Source: Melaminivora sp034675505 | GTDB taxonomy: Bacteria > Pseudomonadota > Gammaproteobacteria > Burkholderiales > Burkholderiaceae_C | Reading direction: 5' to 3' | Assembly: GCA_034675505.1 (NCBI GenBank) | Contig: JAUCDD010000025.1 | Location: 682,001-746,000 of the forward strand | Length of the DNA: 64,000 bases | Shown: positions 36,119 to 43,705 of the stretch, piece after piece | Layout of the letters: every line of letters begins with the position of its first letter | Position numbering within the stretch: the first letter of the stretch is position 1 | Notes under the pieces: model-generated | The model's database searches: none | Seen by the model: the letters and a program-made list of their open reading frames with translations, nothing else | What the model was told of the DNA's origin: nothing | Program-made: the position numbers and the translations under genes

Positions 36119-37492
36119 ATGACGTCCTACAGAACTATTAAGAAAATAGCTAAACACGCTTGCCTGGCGCTGGCTGGCGCCATTTTTTACGCCAATCCGG
36201 CCTGGGCGCTGCTGCCCATCGAGCATTGGAGCGAAGCCAGCGGCGCGCGCGTCTGGCTGGTGCAAAGCCCGGCCATCCCCATGGTGGACGTGCAGATCGA
36301 CTTCGACGCCGGCTCGCGCCGCGACCCGGCGCCGCAGGCCGGCCTGGCCAGCGCCGCGGCGCTGATGAGCAGCAAGGGCGTGACGGCTGCCGGCGGCGAG
36401 CCCGCGCTGGACGAGAACGACCTGGGCGAGGCCTGGGCCGACCTGGGCGCGAGCTTCGATGCCGGCGCCGAGCGCGACGGCCTGGTGTTCTCGCTGCGCT
36501 CGCTGACCGAGGCCGACCTGCTGGCGCGCGCCGCGCAGCTGGCGGCGCGCCAGCTCGCCCAGCCCAGCTTCGACGCCGCCGTCTGGCAGCGCGAGCGCGC
36601 GCGCTGGCAAGCCAGCATCCGCGAGGCCGACACCCGCCCGGGCACGGTGGCCAGCAAGGCCTTTGCCGCTGCGGTCTATGGCGGCCATCCCTACGGCTAC
36701 TTCCCCACCGCCGAGACGCTGGCGCGCATCGCCGTGCCCGACCTGCAGGCCTTCCACCAGCGCTACGTCCAGGCCTGCCGTGCGCGCGTGTCCATCGTTG
36801 GCGCGGTGACGCGGGCGCAGGCGCAGCAGCTGGTACGCACGCTGCTGGCGCGCCTGCCGGTGCAGCCTGGCGCCGCCTGCGCGCCCCTGCCCGCCGTGCC
36901 GCCAGTGCCGCCGCTGGCACGCGCCGTGCAGCAGGACATCCCGTTCGCGTCGGCGCAGGCGCATGTGCTCATCGGCCAGCCGGGCTTCGTGCGCAGCGAC
37001 CCGGACTTCCTCGCGCTGCTGGTGGGCAACCACATCCTGGGCGGCGGCGGCTTCACCTCGCGCCTGACGCACGAGGTGCGCGAGGCGCGCGGTCTGACCT
37101 ACGGCGTGTACAGCGGCTTCTCGCCGGGCCTGAATGCCGGCGCCTTCGTCGTCGGCCTGCAGACGCGCCCCGACCAGGCGGGCCAGGCGCTGGCCGTGAC
37201 GCGCGAGGTGCTGGCGCGCTACGTCGCGGACGGCCCCACCGAGGCCGAGCTGCGCGCCGCCAAGGACAACCTGGTCGGCGGCTTTGCGCTGCGCATCGAC
37301 AGCAACCGCAAGCTGCTGGCCAACGTGGTCAACATCGCCTGGAACGACCTGCCGCTGGACTACCTGGAGCACTGGACCGACCGCGTGCAGGCGCTCACGG
37401 CGGCCGACATCCGCGCCGCGCTGCAGCGCAAGCTGCAGCCCGATCGCATGGTCACGGTGGTCGTCGGCGCGCAGCCGCCGGCCAAGCCATGA
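36119..37492 (+). CDS. M16-family peptidase homologue without zinc site
   Basis: 457-residue partner of the preceding peptidase. Signal peptide (ACLALAGAIFYANPAWA), then an M16 N-domain where HxxEH would be is replaced by ASAAALMSSKGVTA; the C-terminal domain keeps the R/Y substrate-end signature region GGGGFTSRLTHEVREARGLTYGVYSG. Catalysis is therefore not expected alone. The first codons overlap boundary repeat copy 6, and the stop overlaps rsmD as ATGA. Confidence 0.92.
   Translation: MTSYRTIKKIAKHACLALAGAIFYANPAWALLPIEHWSEASGARVWLVQSPAIPMVDVQIDFDAGSRRDPAPQAGLASAAALMSSKGVTAAGGEPALDENDLGEAWADLGASFDAGAERDGLVFSLRSLTEADLLARAAQLAARQLAQPSFDAAVWQRERARWQASIREADTRPGTVASKAFAAAVYGGHPYGYFPTAETLARIAVPDLQAFHQRYVQACRARVSIVGAVTRAQAQQLVRTLLARLPVQPGAACAPLPAVPPVPPLARAVQQDIPFASAQAHVLIGQPGFVRSDPDFLALLVGNHILGGGGFTSRLTHEVREARGLTYGVYSGFSPGLNAGAFVVGLQTRPDQAGQALAVTREVLARYVADGPTEAELRAAKDNLVGGFALRIDSNRKLLANVVNIAWNDLPLDYLEHWTDRVQALTAADIRAALQRKLQPDRMVTVVVGAQPPAKP
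36132..36195 (+). repeat. Boundary repeat copy 6 inside M16 signal sequence
   Basis: AACTATTAAGAAAATAGCTA, then GGCGCTGGCTGGCGCC and CATTTTTTACGCC. The element is translated as most of the signal peptide of the second M16 protein. Confidence 0.6.
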
Positions 37493-38115
37493 GCCGCGCT
37501 GCCAAGGCGGCCACGCCGCCCCGGCCGCAGCGCGCGGGCGTGCCGGCGCCCGGCGAGGTGCGCATCATCGGCGGCCAGTGGAAGCGCACCCGCCTGCCCG
37601 TGGCCGACCAGCCCGGCCTGCGCCCCACGCCCAACCGCGTGCGCGAGACGCTGTTCAACTGGCTGGGCCAGGACCTGGCCGGCTGGCACTGCCTGGACGC
37701 CTTCGCGGGCACCGGCGCGCTGGGGCTGGAGGCGGCCTCGCGCGGGGCCGCGTCGGTGCTGCTGGTCGAGCACGACGCCGGCCTGGCCGCGCAGCTGCGC
37801 GCCACGGCCGCGCGGCTGGGCGCCGGCGCGGTGCGCGTGCAGCGCGGCGACGGCCTGGCCGCATTGCGCGCCGCCGCACCGGCCAGCCTGCACCTGGTGC
37901 TGCTCGATCCGCCTTTCGGCCAGGACGGCTTCTTCACGCCCGCGCTGCAGGCCGCAGCCCGGGCCCTGGCGCCGGGCGGCTATGCCTACCTGGAGGCGCC
38001 CGCCCGCTGGGCGGACGACACGCTGGCCGCGCTCGGCTTCGACCTGTACCGGCACCTGCACGCCGGCGCGGTGCACGCCCATCTGCTGCAGGCCGCTGCT
38101 GTAGTGCAGGATTGA
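37489..38115 (+). CDS. rsmD: 16S rRNA (guanine-966 N2)-methyltransferase RsmD
   Basis: 208-residue SAM methyltransferase acting on the small ribosomal subunit. N-terminus VRIIGGQWKRTRLPVADQPGLRPTPNRVRETLFNWL is the RsmD signature; SAM motif LDAFAGTGALGLEAASRGA and the catalytic motif LLDPPFG follow. ATG 37489 overlaps the M16 stop by four bases. coaD follows 82 bases downstream; rsmD-coaD is a widespread gene pair. Confidence 0.95.
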   Translation: MSRAAKAATPPRPQRAGVPAPGEVRIIGGQWKRTRLPVADQPGLRPTPNRVRETLFNWLGQDLAGWHCLDAFAGTGALGLEAASRGAASVLLVEHDAGLAAQLRATAARLGAGAVRVQRGDGLAALRAAAPASLHLVLLDPPFGQDGFFTPALQAAARALAPGGYAYLEAPARWADDTLAALGFDLYRHLHAGAVHAHLLQAAAVVQD

Positions 38116-38197
38116 TAGCGCAAGCCCATGGCCCGGCGCCGGCCGCCGCGCCGGCAGGCCGGCATAATGCCGCCGCCCCTTCTCAGGAGACCCCGCC

Positions 38198-38689
38198 ATG
38201 CCGCACGTGCTCGCCGTCTATCCCGGCACCTTCGACCCCATCACCCTCGGCCACGAGGACGTGGTGCACCGCGCGGCGCTGCTGTTTGACGAGCTGATCG
38301 TGGCGGTGGCGGCGGGGCACCACAAGAAGACGCTGTTCAGCCTGGACGAGCGCATCGCGATGGTGCGCGAGGCGGTACAGCCCTACCCCCAGGTGCGCGT
38401 GGAGAGCTTCTCCGGCCTGATGCGCGACTTCATCGTGGCGCGCGGCGCCAAGGCCATGGTGCGCGGCCTGCGCGCGGTGACCGACTTTGACTACGAGTTC
38501 CAGCTCGCCGGCATGAACCGCCACCTGATGCCCGAGGTGGAGACGGTGTTCCTCACGCCCAGCGACAAATTCCAGTTCATCAGCAGCACCTTCGTGCGCG
38601 AGATCGCCTCGCTGGGCGGCGAGGTGGACAAGTTCGTCTCGCCCGAGGTGCAGGCGCGCCTGCGCCTGAAGCTGGCGCAGGGCGCGTAG
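38198..38689 (+). CDS. coaD: Phosphopantetheine adenylyltransferase
   Basis: 163-residue enzyme of the penultimate step of coenzyme A synthesis (4'-phosphopantetheine + ATP to dephospho-CoA). The nucleotidyltransferase motif TxGH region AVYPGTFDPITLGHEDVV and the C-terminal ISSTFVREIASLGGEV are exact for CoaD. The AGGAG at 38183-38187 region precedes ATG 38198. panB and panC for the same pathway lie about 9 kb downstream. Confidence 0.96.
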   Translation: MPHVLAVYPGTFDPITLGHEDVVHRAALLFDELIVAVAAGHHKKTLFSLDERIAMVREAVQPYPQVRVESFSGLMRDFIVARGAKAMVRGLRAVTDFDYEFQLAGMNRHLMPEVETVFLTPSDKFQFISSTFVREIASLGGEVDKFVSPEVQARLRLKLAQGA

Positions 38690-38734
38690 CGAGCCGCAGG
38701 AAGCGGGAAGCGGGGCCGGGGGGCGCGCGCTGCG

Positions 38735-39241
38735 TCAGGGCCCGTCGTGCAGCCGCTCGCTGCTGCCGCTCCTGAGCACCCGCCCGGCGGCGTCGAACAC
38801 CACCGTGAAGACCATCTCGCGGCCCGGCCCGTCGCTCCAGTACCAGTCCCATTCGGTCTGCTGCTTCAGGTCGTAGGTGGCGCGCTTGGCCGGGCGGCCG
38901 AGCAGGCGGCGCACCTGGTCCTCGTGCATGCCCGGCTGCACCTGCTCGAAATGGTGCGGCGCCAGCACCTGCAGCAGGGCGCTCATGCGCCCGTCCGGGC
39001 CTATGGTGATCATGTAGTTGCGCCGCCCGGCCGGCTGGCGGTCGTATTCCAGCGTGCGCGCGCCGCCGTCCTCGGGCCAGACCCGGTCGGGCTCGCCGAA
39101 GCGCTCGCGCACCTGCGCCTCGGTGGCCACGCCTTCCTCCAGCTCGCGGATGCGCTGCTCGTCGCAGCCCGCCGCCAGCGCGCCGGCCAGCACGGCCAGG
39201 GCGGCGGCGCCGGCGTTCATGATCCATCGTGGCCCAGCCAT
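38735..39241 (-). CDS. BamE/SmpA-like outer-membrane lipoprotein
   Basis: 168-residue lipoprotein: signal with lipobox (ALAVLAGALAAGC), then a domain with the SmpA/OmlA fold pattern GVATEAQVRERFGEPDRVW and a second similar unit VQPGMHEDQVRRLLGRPAKRATYD, i.e. two BamE-like halves. YDLKQQTEWDWYWSDG is a family-like segment seen in several betaproteobacterial homologues. It is not the housekeeping BamE by size and domain number; role in envelope assembly is inferred. Start ATG 39241 keeps an Arg in the signal n-region. Confidence 0.82.
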   Translation of the reverse strand: MAGPRWIMNAGAAALAVLAGALAAGCDEQRIRELEEGVATEAQVRERFGEPDRVWPEDGGARTLEYDRQPAGRRNYMITIGPDGRMSALLQVLAPHHFEQVQPGMHEDQVRRLLGRPAKRATYDLKQQTEWDWYWSDGPGREMVFTVVFDAAGRVLRSGSSERLHDGP

Positions 39242-39333
39242 GGCTTTGCTCCCTGCGCGGGCGCCAGGCGCATGGTGCGCTGGCTAGAATGCCCGGTTGC
39301 CACGAATGTAGCCTGACTTTTCCACGCACCGCC

Positions 39334-39537
39334 ATGTCCTTTTTCCGCCGCCCCGACTACCAGTCCGATGCCACGCAATTCATCAACCAGCTCAAGGCCC
39401 GCCGCCCCGAGCTCGATGCCGAGCAGCGCAAGGGCCGCGCCCTGCTGTGGGACAAGCCGGTGGACCGCAGCCTGTGGCAGGAATACAAGGCCGGCCGCGT
39501 GGCGCAGCAGCCCTACGTCTACCAGACGCACGGCTGA
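39334..39537 (+). CDS. DUF3460-family protein
   Basis: 67-residue protein of unknown function. MSFFRRPDYQSDATQFINQL, EQRKGRALLWDKPVDRS and the C-terminus QQPYVYQT match the betaproteobacterial DUF3460 pattern. A TAGAAT at 39285-39290 may be its -10 box, though no clear -35 is seen. A boundary repeat separates it from scpA. Confidence 0.85.
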   Translation: MSFFRRPDYQSDATQFINQLKARRPELDAEQRKGRALLWDKPVDRSLWQEYKAGRVAQQPYVYQTHG

Positions 39538-39554
39538 GGCGGCGCAGCAGCGCC

Positions 39555-39634
39555 GTTTGACCCGTTTTTTGGTGAAATCAGGCGCTTGCCGGCACCAAAT
39601 GCCGGCATGTAGCTACTAAAAACATAGCAAACCA
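39555..39634 (-). repeat. Boundary repeat copy 7
   Basis: Minus-strand copy: TTTGCTATGTTTTTAGTAGC, then TGCCGGCATTTGGTGCCGGCA, CTGATTTCACC and AAAAAACGGG. It fills the DUF3460-scpA space and ends at the scpA start codon. Confidence 0.72.
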
Positions 39635-40452
39635 TGGCCCTGGCCGCCGACTCCCTGCCCGAGGTGGTGGACCAGGTGGCGCTGGCGCGCCTGTACGGCG
39701 AGCCGCTGTTCTCGCTGCCGCAGGACCTGTACATCCCGCCCGATGCGCTGGAGGTCTTCCTGGAGGCCTTCGAAGGCCCGCTGGACCTGCTGCTGTACCT
39801 GATCCGCAAGCAGAACTTCAACATCCTGGACATCCCGATGCTGGATGTCACGCGCCAGTACCTGGGCTACGTGGACGAGATCCGCAGCCGCAACCTGGAG
39901 CTGGCGGCCGAGTACCTGCTGATGGCGGCGATGCTGATCGAGATCAAGTCGCGCATGCTGCTGCCCCCGCGCAGGCAGGAGGGCGCGGCCGAGCCCGAGG
40001 ACCCGCGTGCCGAGCTGGTGCGCCGCCTGCTGGAGTACGAGCGCATCAAGCTGGGCGCGCAGCAGCTCAATGCCCTGCCCACGTTCGGGCGCGACGTGCT
40101 CGCCGCGCAGGTGCACATCGAGCAGGGCCTGCAGGCGCGCTTTCCCGACGTGCAGGCGGGCGAGCTGCAGCAGGCCTGGGCCGACATCCTGCGCCGCGCC
40201 AGGCTGGTGCAGCACCACCGCATCACGCGCGAGGAGCTGTCGGTGCGCGAATACATGAGCCACCTGCTCAAGGCCCTGCAGGGCCGGCGCTTCACCCCGT
40301 TCGAGGATTTGTTCGACCCGGCGCGCGGCGGCACCGTGCTGGTGGTGACCTTCATCGCCCTGCTGGAGCTGGCCAAGGAGACGCTGGTGGAGATCACCCA
40401 GGCCGAAGCCTTCGCCCCGATCTACGTGCGCCTGGCCTACACGCCAGCCTGA
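39634..40452 (+). CDS. scpA: Segregation and condensation protein A
   Basis: 272-residue kleisin subunit of the SMC-ScpAB condensin. N-terminal SMC-binding helix EVFLEAFEGPLDLLLYLIRK is the ScpA signature; C-terminal winged helix ends with VVVTFIALLELAKETLVEI. The N-terminal 35 residues extend the usual start. ScpB and SMC are not in the window. nadB begins 16 bases later on the same strand. Confidence 0.94.
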   Translation: MALAADSLPEVVDQVALARLYGEPLFSLPQDLYIPPDALEVFLEAFEGPLDLLLYLIRKQNFNILDIPMLDVTRQYLGYVDEIRSRNLELAAEYLLMAAMLIEIKSRMLLPPRRQEGAAEPEDPRAELVRRLLEYERIKLGAQQLNALPTFGRDVLAAQVHIEQGLQARFPDVQAGELQQAWADILRRARLVQHHRITREELSVREYMSHLLKALQGRRFTPFEDLFDPARGGTVLVVTFIALLELAKETLVEITQAEAFAPIYVRLAYTPA

Positions 40453-40468
40453 CGAGGAACCCAACGCC

Positions 40469-42055
40469 ATGACCCAGCAACACCACGAATTCGACGTGCT
40501 GATCGTCGGCAGCGGCCTGGCCGGCCTCACGGCCGCACTGGCGCTCAGCGCCACGCACCGCGTCGCCGTGCTGACCAAGCGCGCGCTGCAGGACGGCGCC
40601 AGCGGCTGGGCGCAAGGCGGCATCGCCGCGGTATTGGCCGAGGGCGACAGCTTCGACGCGCATGTGCAGGACACCCTGGTGGCCGGCGCGGGCCTGTGCG
40701 ACCTGGGCGCCACGCGCGCCGTGGTCGAGGGCGCGCCGGCGGCCATCGCCTGGCTGCAGAGCCTGGGCGTGCCGTTCTCGCGCGAGGACGGCCAGTTGCA
40801 CCTGACGCGCGAGGGCGGCCACGGCGCGCGCCGCATCGTGCACGCGCAGGACGCCACCGGCGCGGCGGTGCAGCGCACGCTCATCGAGGCGGTGCGCGCC
40901 GCGCCCGGCATCACGGTGTTCGAGCAGCACACGCTGGTGGACGTGATCACCGCGCGCAAGCTGGGCCTGGGCGCCAGCCAGCGCTGCCTGGGCCTGTACG
41001 CGCTGGACGAAGCCACCGACGAGGTGCACACCTTCCGCGCGCCGCACACCATCCTGGCCACGGGCGGCGCCGGCAAGGTGTACCTCTACACCACCAACCC
41101 CGACACCGCCACCGGCGACGGCATCGCCTGCGCCTGGCGCGCCGGCTGCCGCGTGGCCAACCTGGAGTTCATCCAGTTCCACCCGACCTGCCTGTACCAC
41201 CCGCAGGCCAAGTCGTTTTTGATCACCGAGGCAGTGCGCGGCGAGGGCGGGCGGCTGCTGCTGCCGGGCGGCACGCGCTTCATGCCGCAGCACGACGCGC
41301 GCGCCGAGCTGGCCCCGCGCGACGTGGTGGCGCGCGCCATCGACTTCGAGATGAAAAAGCGCGGCCTGGACTGCGTGTACCTGGACATCTCGCACCAGGG
41401 CGCGGACTTCATCCTGGAGCACTTTCCCAACATCGCCGCGCGCTGCGCGGAGCTGGGGCTGGACATCACGCGCCAACCCATTCCCGTGGTGCCGGCGGCG
41501 CACTACAGCTGCGGCGGCGTGCTCACCGACCTGGCCGGCCGCACCGACATCCCCGGCCTGTACGCCATCGGCGAGACCGCCTGCACGGGCCTGCACGGCG
41601 CCAACCGCCTGGCCAGCAACTCGCTGCTGGAATGCATGGTGCTGGCGCGCGCCGCCGCCGCGCACATCGCCAGTAGCGCCGCGGCCGGGCTGCCCGCATT
41701 GCCCGCCTGGGACGACAGCCAGGTGACCGACGCCGACGAGTGCGTCGTCATCTCGCACAACTGGGAGGAGCTGCGCCGCTTCATGTGGGACTACGTGGGC
41801 ATCGTGCGCACCGACAAGCGCCTGGAGCGCGCGGCGCACCGCATCGCGCTCTTGCAGGGCGAGATCGCGGAGTTCTACGCCAACTTCCACGTCTCGCGCG
41901 ACCTGCTGGAGCTGCGCAACCTGGTGCAGGTGGCCGACCTGATCGTCAAGAGCGCCCAGGCGCGCCGCGAAAGCCGCGGCCTGCACTACAGCCGCGACTG
42001 GCCCGACCTGGCCGCCCCGGCCGCGCCCACCATCCTGGTGCCGCCGGCGCGCTGA
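40469..42055 (+). CDS. nadB: L-aspartate oxidase
   Basis: FAD enzyme converting L-aspartate to iminoaspartate, the first step of de novo NAD synthesis; 528 residues. FAD-binding VLIVGSGLAGLTAALAL, GWAQGGIAAVL, then HFIPT-like FIQFHPTCLYHP, and the catalytic segment GEGGRLLLPGGTRFMP, HYSCGGVLTDLAGRT, GLHGANRLASNSLLE. The helical C-terminal domain is complete. nadA and nadC, the next steps, are encoded 3.5 kb downstream on the other strand. Confidence 0.97.
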   Translation: MTQQHHEFDVLIVGSGLAGLTAALALSATHRVAVLTKRALQDGASGWAQGGIAAVLAEGDSFDAHVQDTLVAGAGLCDLGATRAVVEGAPAAIAWLQSLGVPFSREDGQLHLTREGGHGARRIVHAQDATGAAVQRTLIEAVRAAPGITVFEQHTLVDVITARKLGLGASQRCLGLYALDEATDEVHTFRAPHTILATGGAGKVYLYTTNPDTATGDGIACAWRAGCRVANLEFIQFHPTCLYHPQAKSFLITEAVRGEGGRLLLPGGTRFMPQHDARAELAPRDVVARAIDFEMKKRGLDCVYLDISHQGADFILEHFPNIAARCAELGLDITRQPIPVVPAAHYSCGGVLTDLAGRTDIPGLYAIGETACTGLHGANRLASNSLLECMVLARAAAAHIASSAAAGLPALPAWDDSQVTDADECVVISHNWEELRRFMWDYVGIVRTDKRLERAAHRIALLQGEIAEFYANFHVSRDLLELRNLVQVADLIVKSAQARRESRGLHYSRDWPDLAAPAAPTILVPPAR

Positions 42056-42107
42056 GCGGCCGGCCGCCTCGCCTGCCCTTCCCCCTGCCACTACCGAGGA
42101 ACCTGCC

Positions 42108-42467
42108 ATGCCCCACCTGATCGTCGAGTATTCGCCCAACCTGCCCGCCTTCCCCGAGGCCGAAGCCCTCACGGCGCTGAACGCGGCCGTGTGCGCCAGC
42201 CCCGAGGTGCTGGATGAGGCCGACCTGAAGACGCGCTTCGTGCGCGTGCAGGGCTTCGAGATCGGTACCGCCCCTGCGCAGCGCGCCTTCGTGCACGCCC
42301 AGCTGCGGCTGCTGGCGGGCCGCACGCCCCAGGCCAAGCAGGACCTGGCCGAGCGCGTGGCGCAGGTGCTGCGCCGCTGCACACCGCGCCCGGCCGGCGT
42401 GCTGGTGCAGCTGAGCGTGGAGATCGTGGACATGGACCGGCCGTCCTACGTCAAGGAGCGGTTGTGA
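42108..42467 (+). CDS. 5-carboxymethyl-2-hydroxymuconate isomerase-like protein (orphan)
   Basis: 119-residue tautomerase-superfamily protein. After Met removal, Pro1 would be the catalytic base (MPHLIVEYSPNL), and RVQGFEIG and FVHAQLRLLAGRTP match the CHMI/HpaF group. The 4-hydroxyphenylacetate catabolic genes normally beside HpaF are absent, so the substrate here is uncertain. Start ATG 42108 has GAGGAAC upstream. Follows nadB by 52 bases. Confidence 0.85.
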   Translation: MPHLIVEYSPNLPAFPEAEALTALNAAVCASPEVLDEADLKTRFVRVQGFEIGTAPAQRAFVHAQLRLLAGRTPQAKQDLAERVAQVLRRCTPRPAGVLVQLSVEIVDMDRPSYVKERL

Positions 42468-42613
42468 GCTGGCTGGCGGGCAGCCGCGCGCAGTAGCCGC
42501 CCACCCGCTCGCCGCCGATCGCCTTACCATGCGCCCGGGAGGATGCCTGTAAGGCAGGTGAGCAGCGCAGGCCCGCCCTGGACCGATCGTCGCCCTCACT
42601 TCAGGAGACCGCC

Positions 42614-43693
42614 ATGCACGCCACGCTTCGCGCCGCCACCGTCCTTGCCGCTGTGCTGTCCGCCGCAGCCGCCGCCCAGGCCCAATCCACCTTCACCAGC
42701 GCCAGCGGCCGGCTGCTGCTGCCCGTCCTGCTGGTCGATGGCCAGCGCTTCACCGACGTCAGTTTCCAGATGGACGGGCAGGGGCGCTTCGTGCTGGCGG
42801 GCTATACGCCGCCCGAGGCGCCGCCCGCGCCGGGCGGGCCGCGCACGCTGCAGCTGACCTACGCCCCCCAGCCCAACGTGCAGTACTACTACGACGCGGG
42901 CGGCGTGCGGCGGGTGGCCACCTGCAGCAACCTGCCGCAGGCCGGCATCACGCTCAAGGTGCCGGCGGGCGCGACGGCCGCGGCCCCGGCGCCGCTGGTC
43001 ATCGCGCTGGCCGGCTGGGCGCCGTCCGGCAACCCGCCGGCGCCGGTGCCGCAGGACCTGGGCGCCGTCGACGCCTTCGCCGCTGCCGGCCTGGCGGCGG
43101 CCACGCTGCAATACCGCGGCTGCGACAACTGGAGCGCACCGCTGATCGCGCGCACCCATCCGGACGAAACCTTCGACTTGGCCAGCTCCGACTTCGGCCT
43201 GGCGCTGGCGGCCATCAAGCAGGCCGTTGCCGCGCAGGCGCTGCCGGTGGACACCAGCCGCATCGTGGTGACAGGGACGTCGTTTTCCAGCAACCTCATC
43301 TACACCGTCGCCACGCAGCACCGGCTGCAGGGCGCCATGGCCCTGGCTGGCGGCTGCGACTACGCGTGCACGGTGAACGGGCAGACCTGGGGCCAGCCCA
43401 ACGACTTCCGGGTCAACGGGCAGCGCATCGCGGTGGCGGCGATTTCGGGCGCGAACGATGCGCTGTTCGCGCCCAACGGCCGGGGCAGCTCGGGCTACGG
43501 CGCCAACGCGGCGCGCGCCCGCATCCTGGGCGGCATCGCCAGCCCCGCGCTGCGCCCGGCGGCCTTCTACACCCACGTGGAGCCGGCCATAGGCCATGAG
43601 CTGAACGCCGCCATGTGGGCCAAGGCGGCGCTGTTCGCCCAGTGCATGGCGGGCGCGCGGCCGGCCGCGGACTGCGCGCCGTTCGACCGCTGA
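42614..43693 (+). CDS. Secreted protein, alpha/beta-hydrolase-like
   Basis: 359-residue exported protein of unknown activity. Signal peptide (MHATLRAATVLAAVLSAAAAAQA). A hydrolase-like fold is suggested by PLVIALAGWAPSGNPP (oxyanion-type strand/turn), RIVVTGTSFSSNLIYTVA (nucleophile elbow GxSxS, Ser in TGTSFSS) and a late His in EPAIGHELN; a catalytic triad of Ser, Asp and His can therefore be proposed. Four or more Cys could form disulfides. Monocistronic, 146 bases after the isomerase gene, convergent with pabBC. Confidence 0.72.
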   Translation: MHATLRAATVLAAVLSAAAAAQAQSTFTSASGRLLLPVLLVDGQRFTDVSFQMDGQGRFVLAGYTPPEAPPAPGGPRTLQLTYAPQPNVQYYYDAGGVRRVATCSNLPQAGITLKVPAGATAAAPAPLVIALAGWAPSGNPPAPVPQDLGAVDAFAAAGLAAATLQYRGCDNWSAPLIARTHPDETFDLASSDFGLALAAIKQAVAAQALPVDTSRIVVTGTSFSSNLIYTVATQHRLQGAMALAGGCDYACTVNGQTWGQPNDFRVNGQRIAVAAISGANDALFAPNGRGSSGYGANAARARILGGIASPALRPAAFYTHVEPAIGHELNAAMWAKAALFAQCMAGARPAADCAPFDR

Positions 43694-43705
43694 CGGGCTG
43701 CGCCG

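Noticed and set aside
36119..37492. Second M16 gene as a broken pseudogene
   Set aside because: The frame is intact with signal peptide and full-length fold; loss of the zinc motif is the rule in partner subunits of this family.
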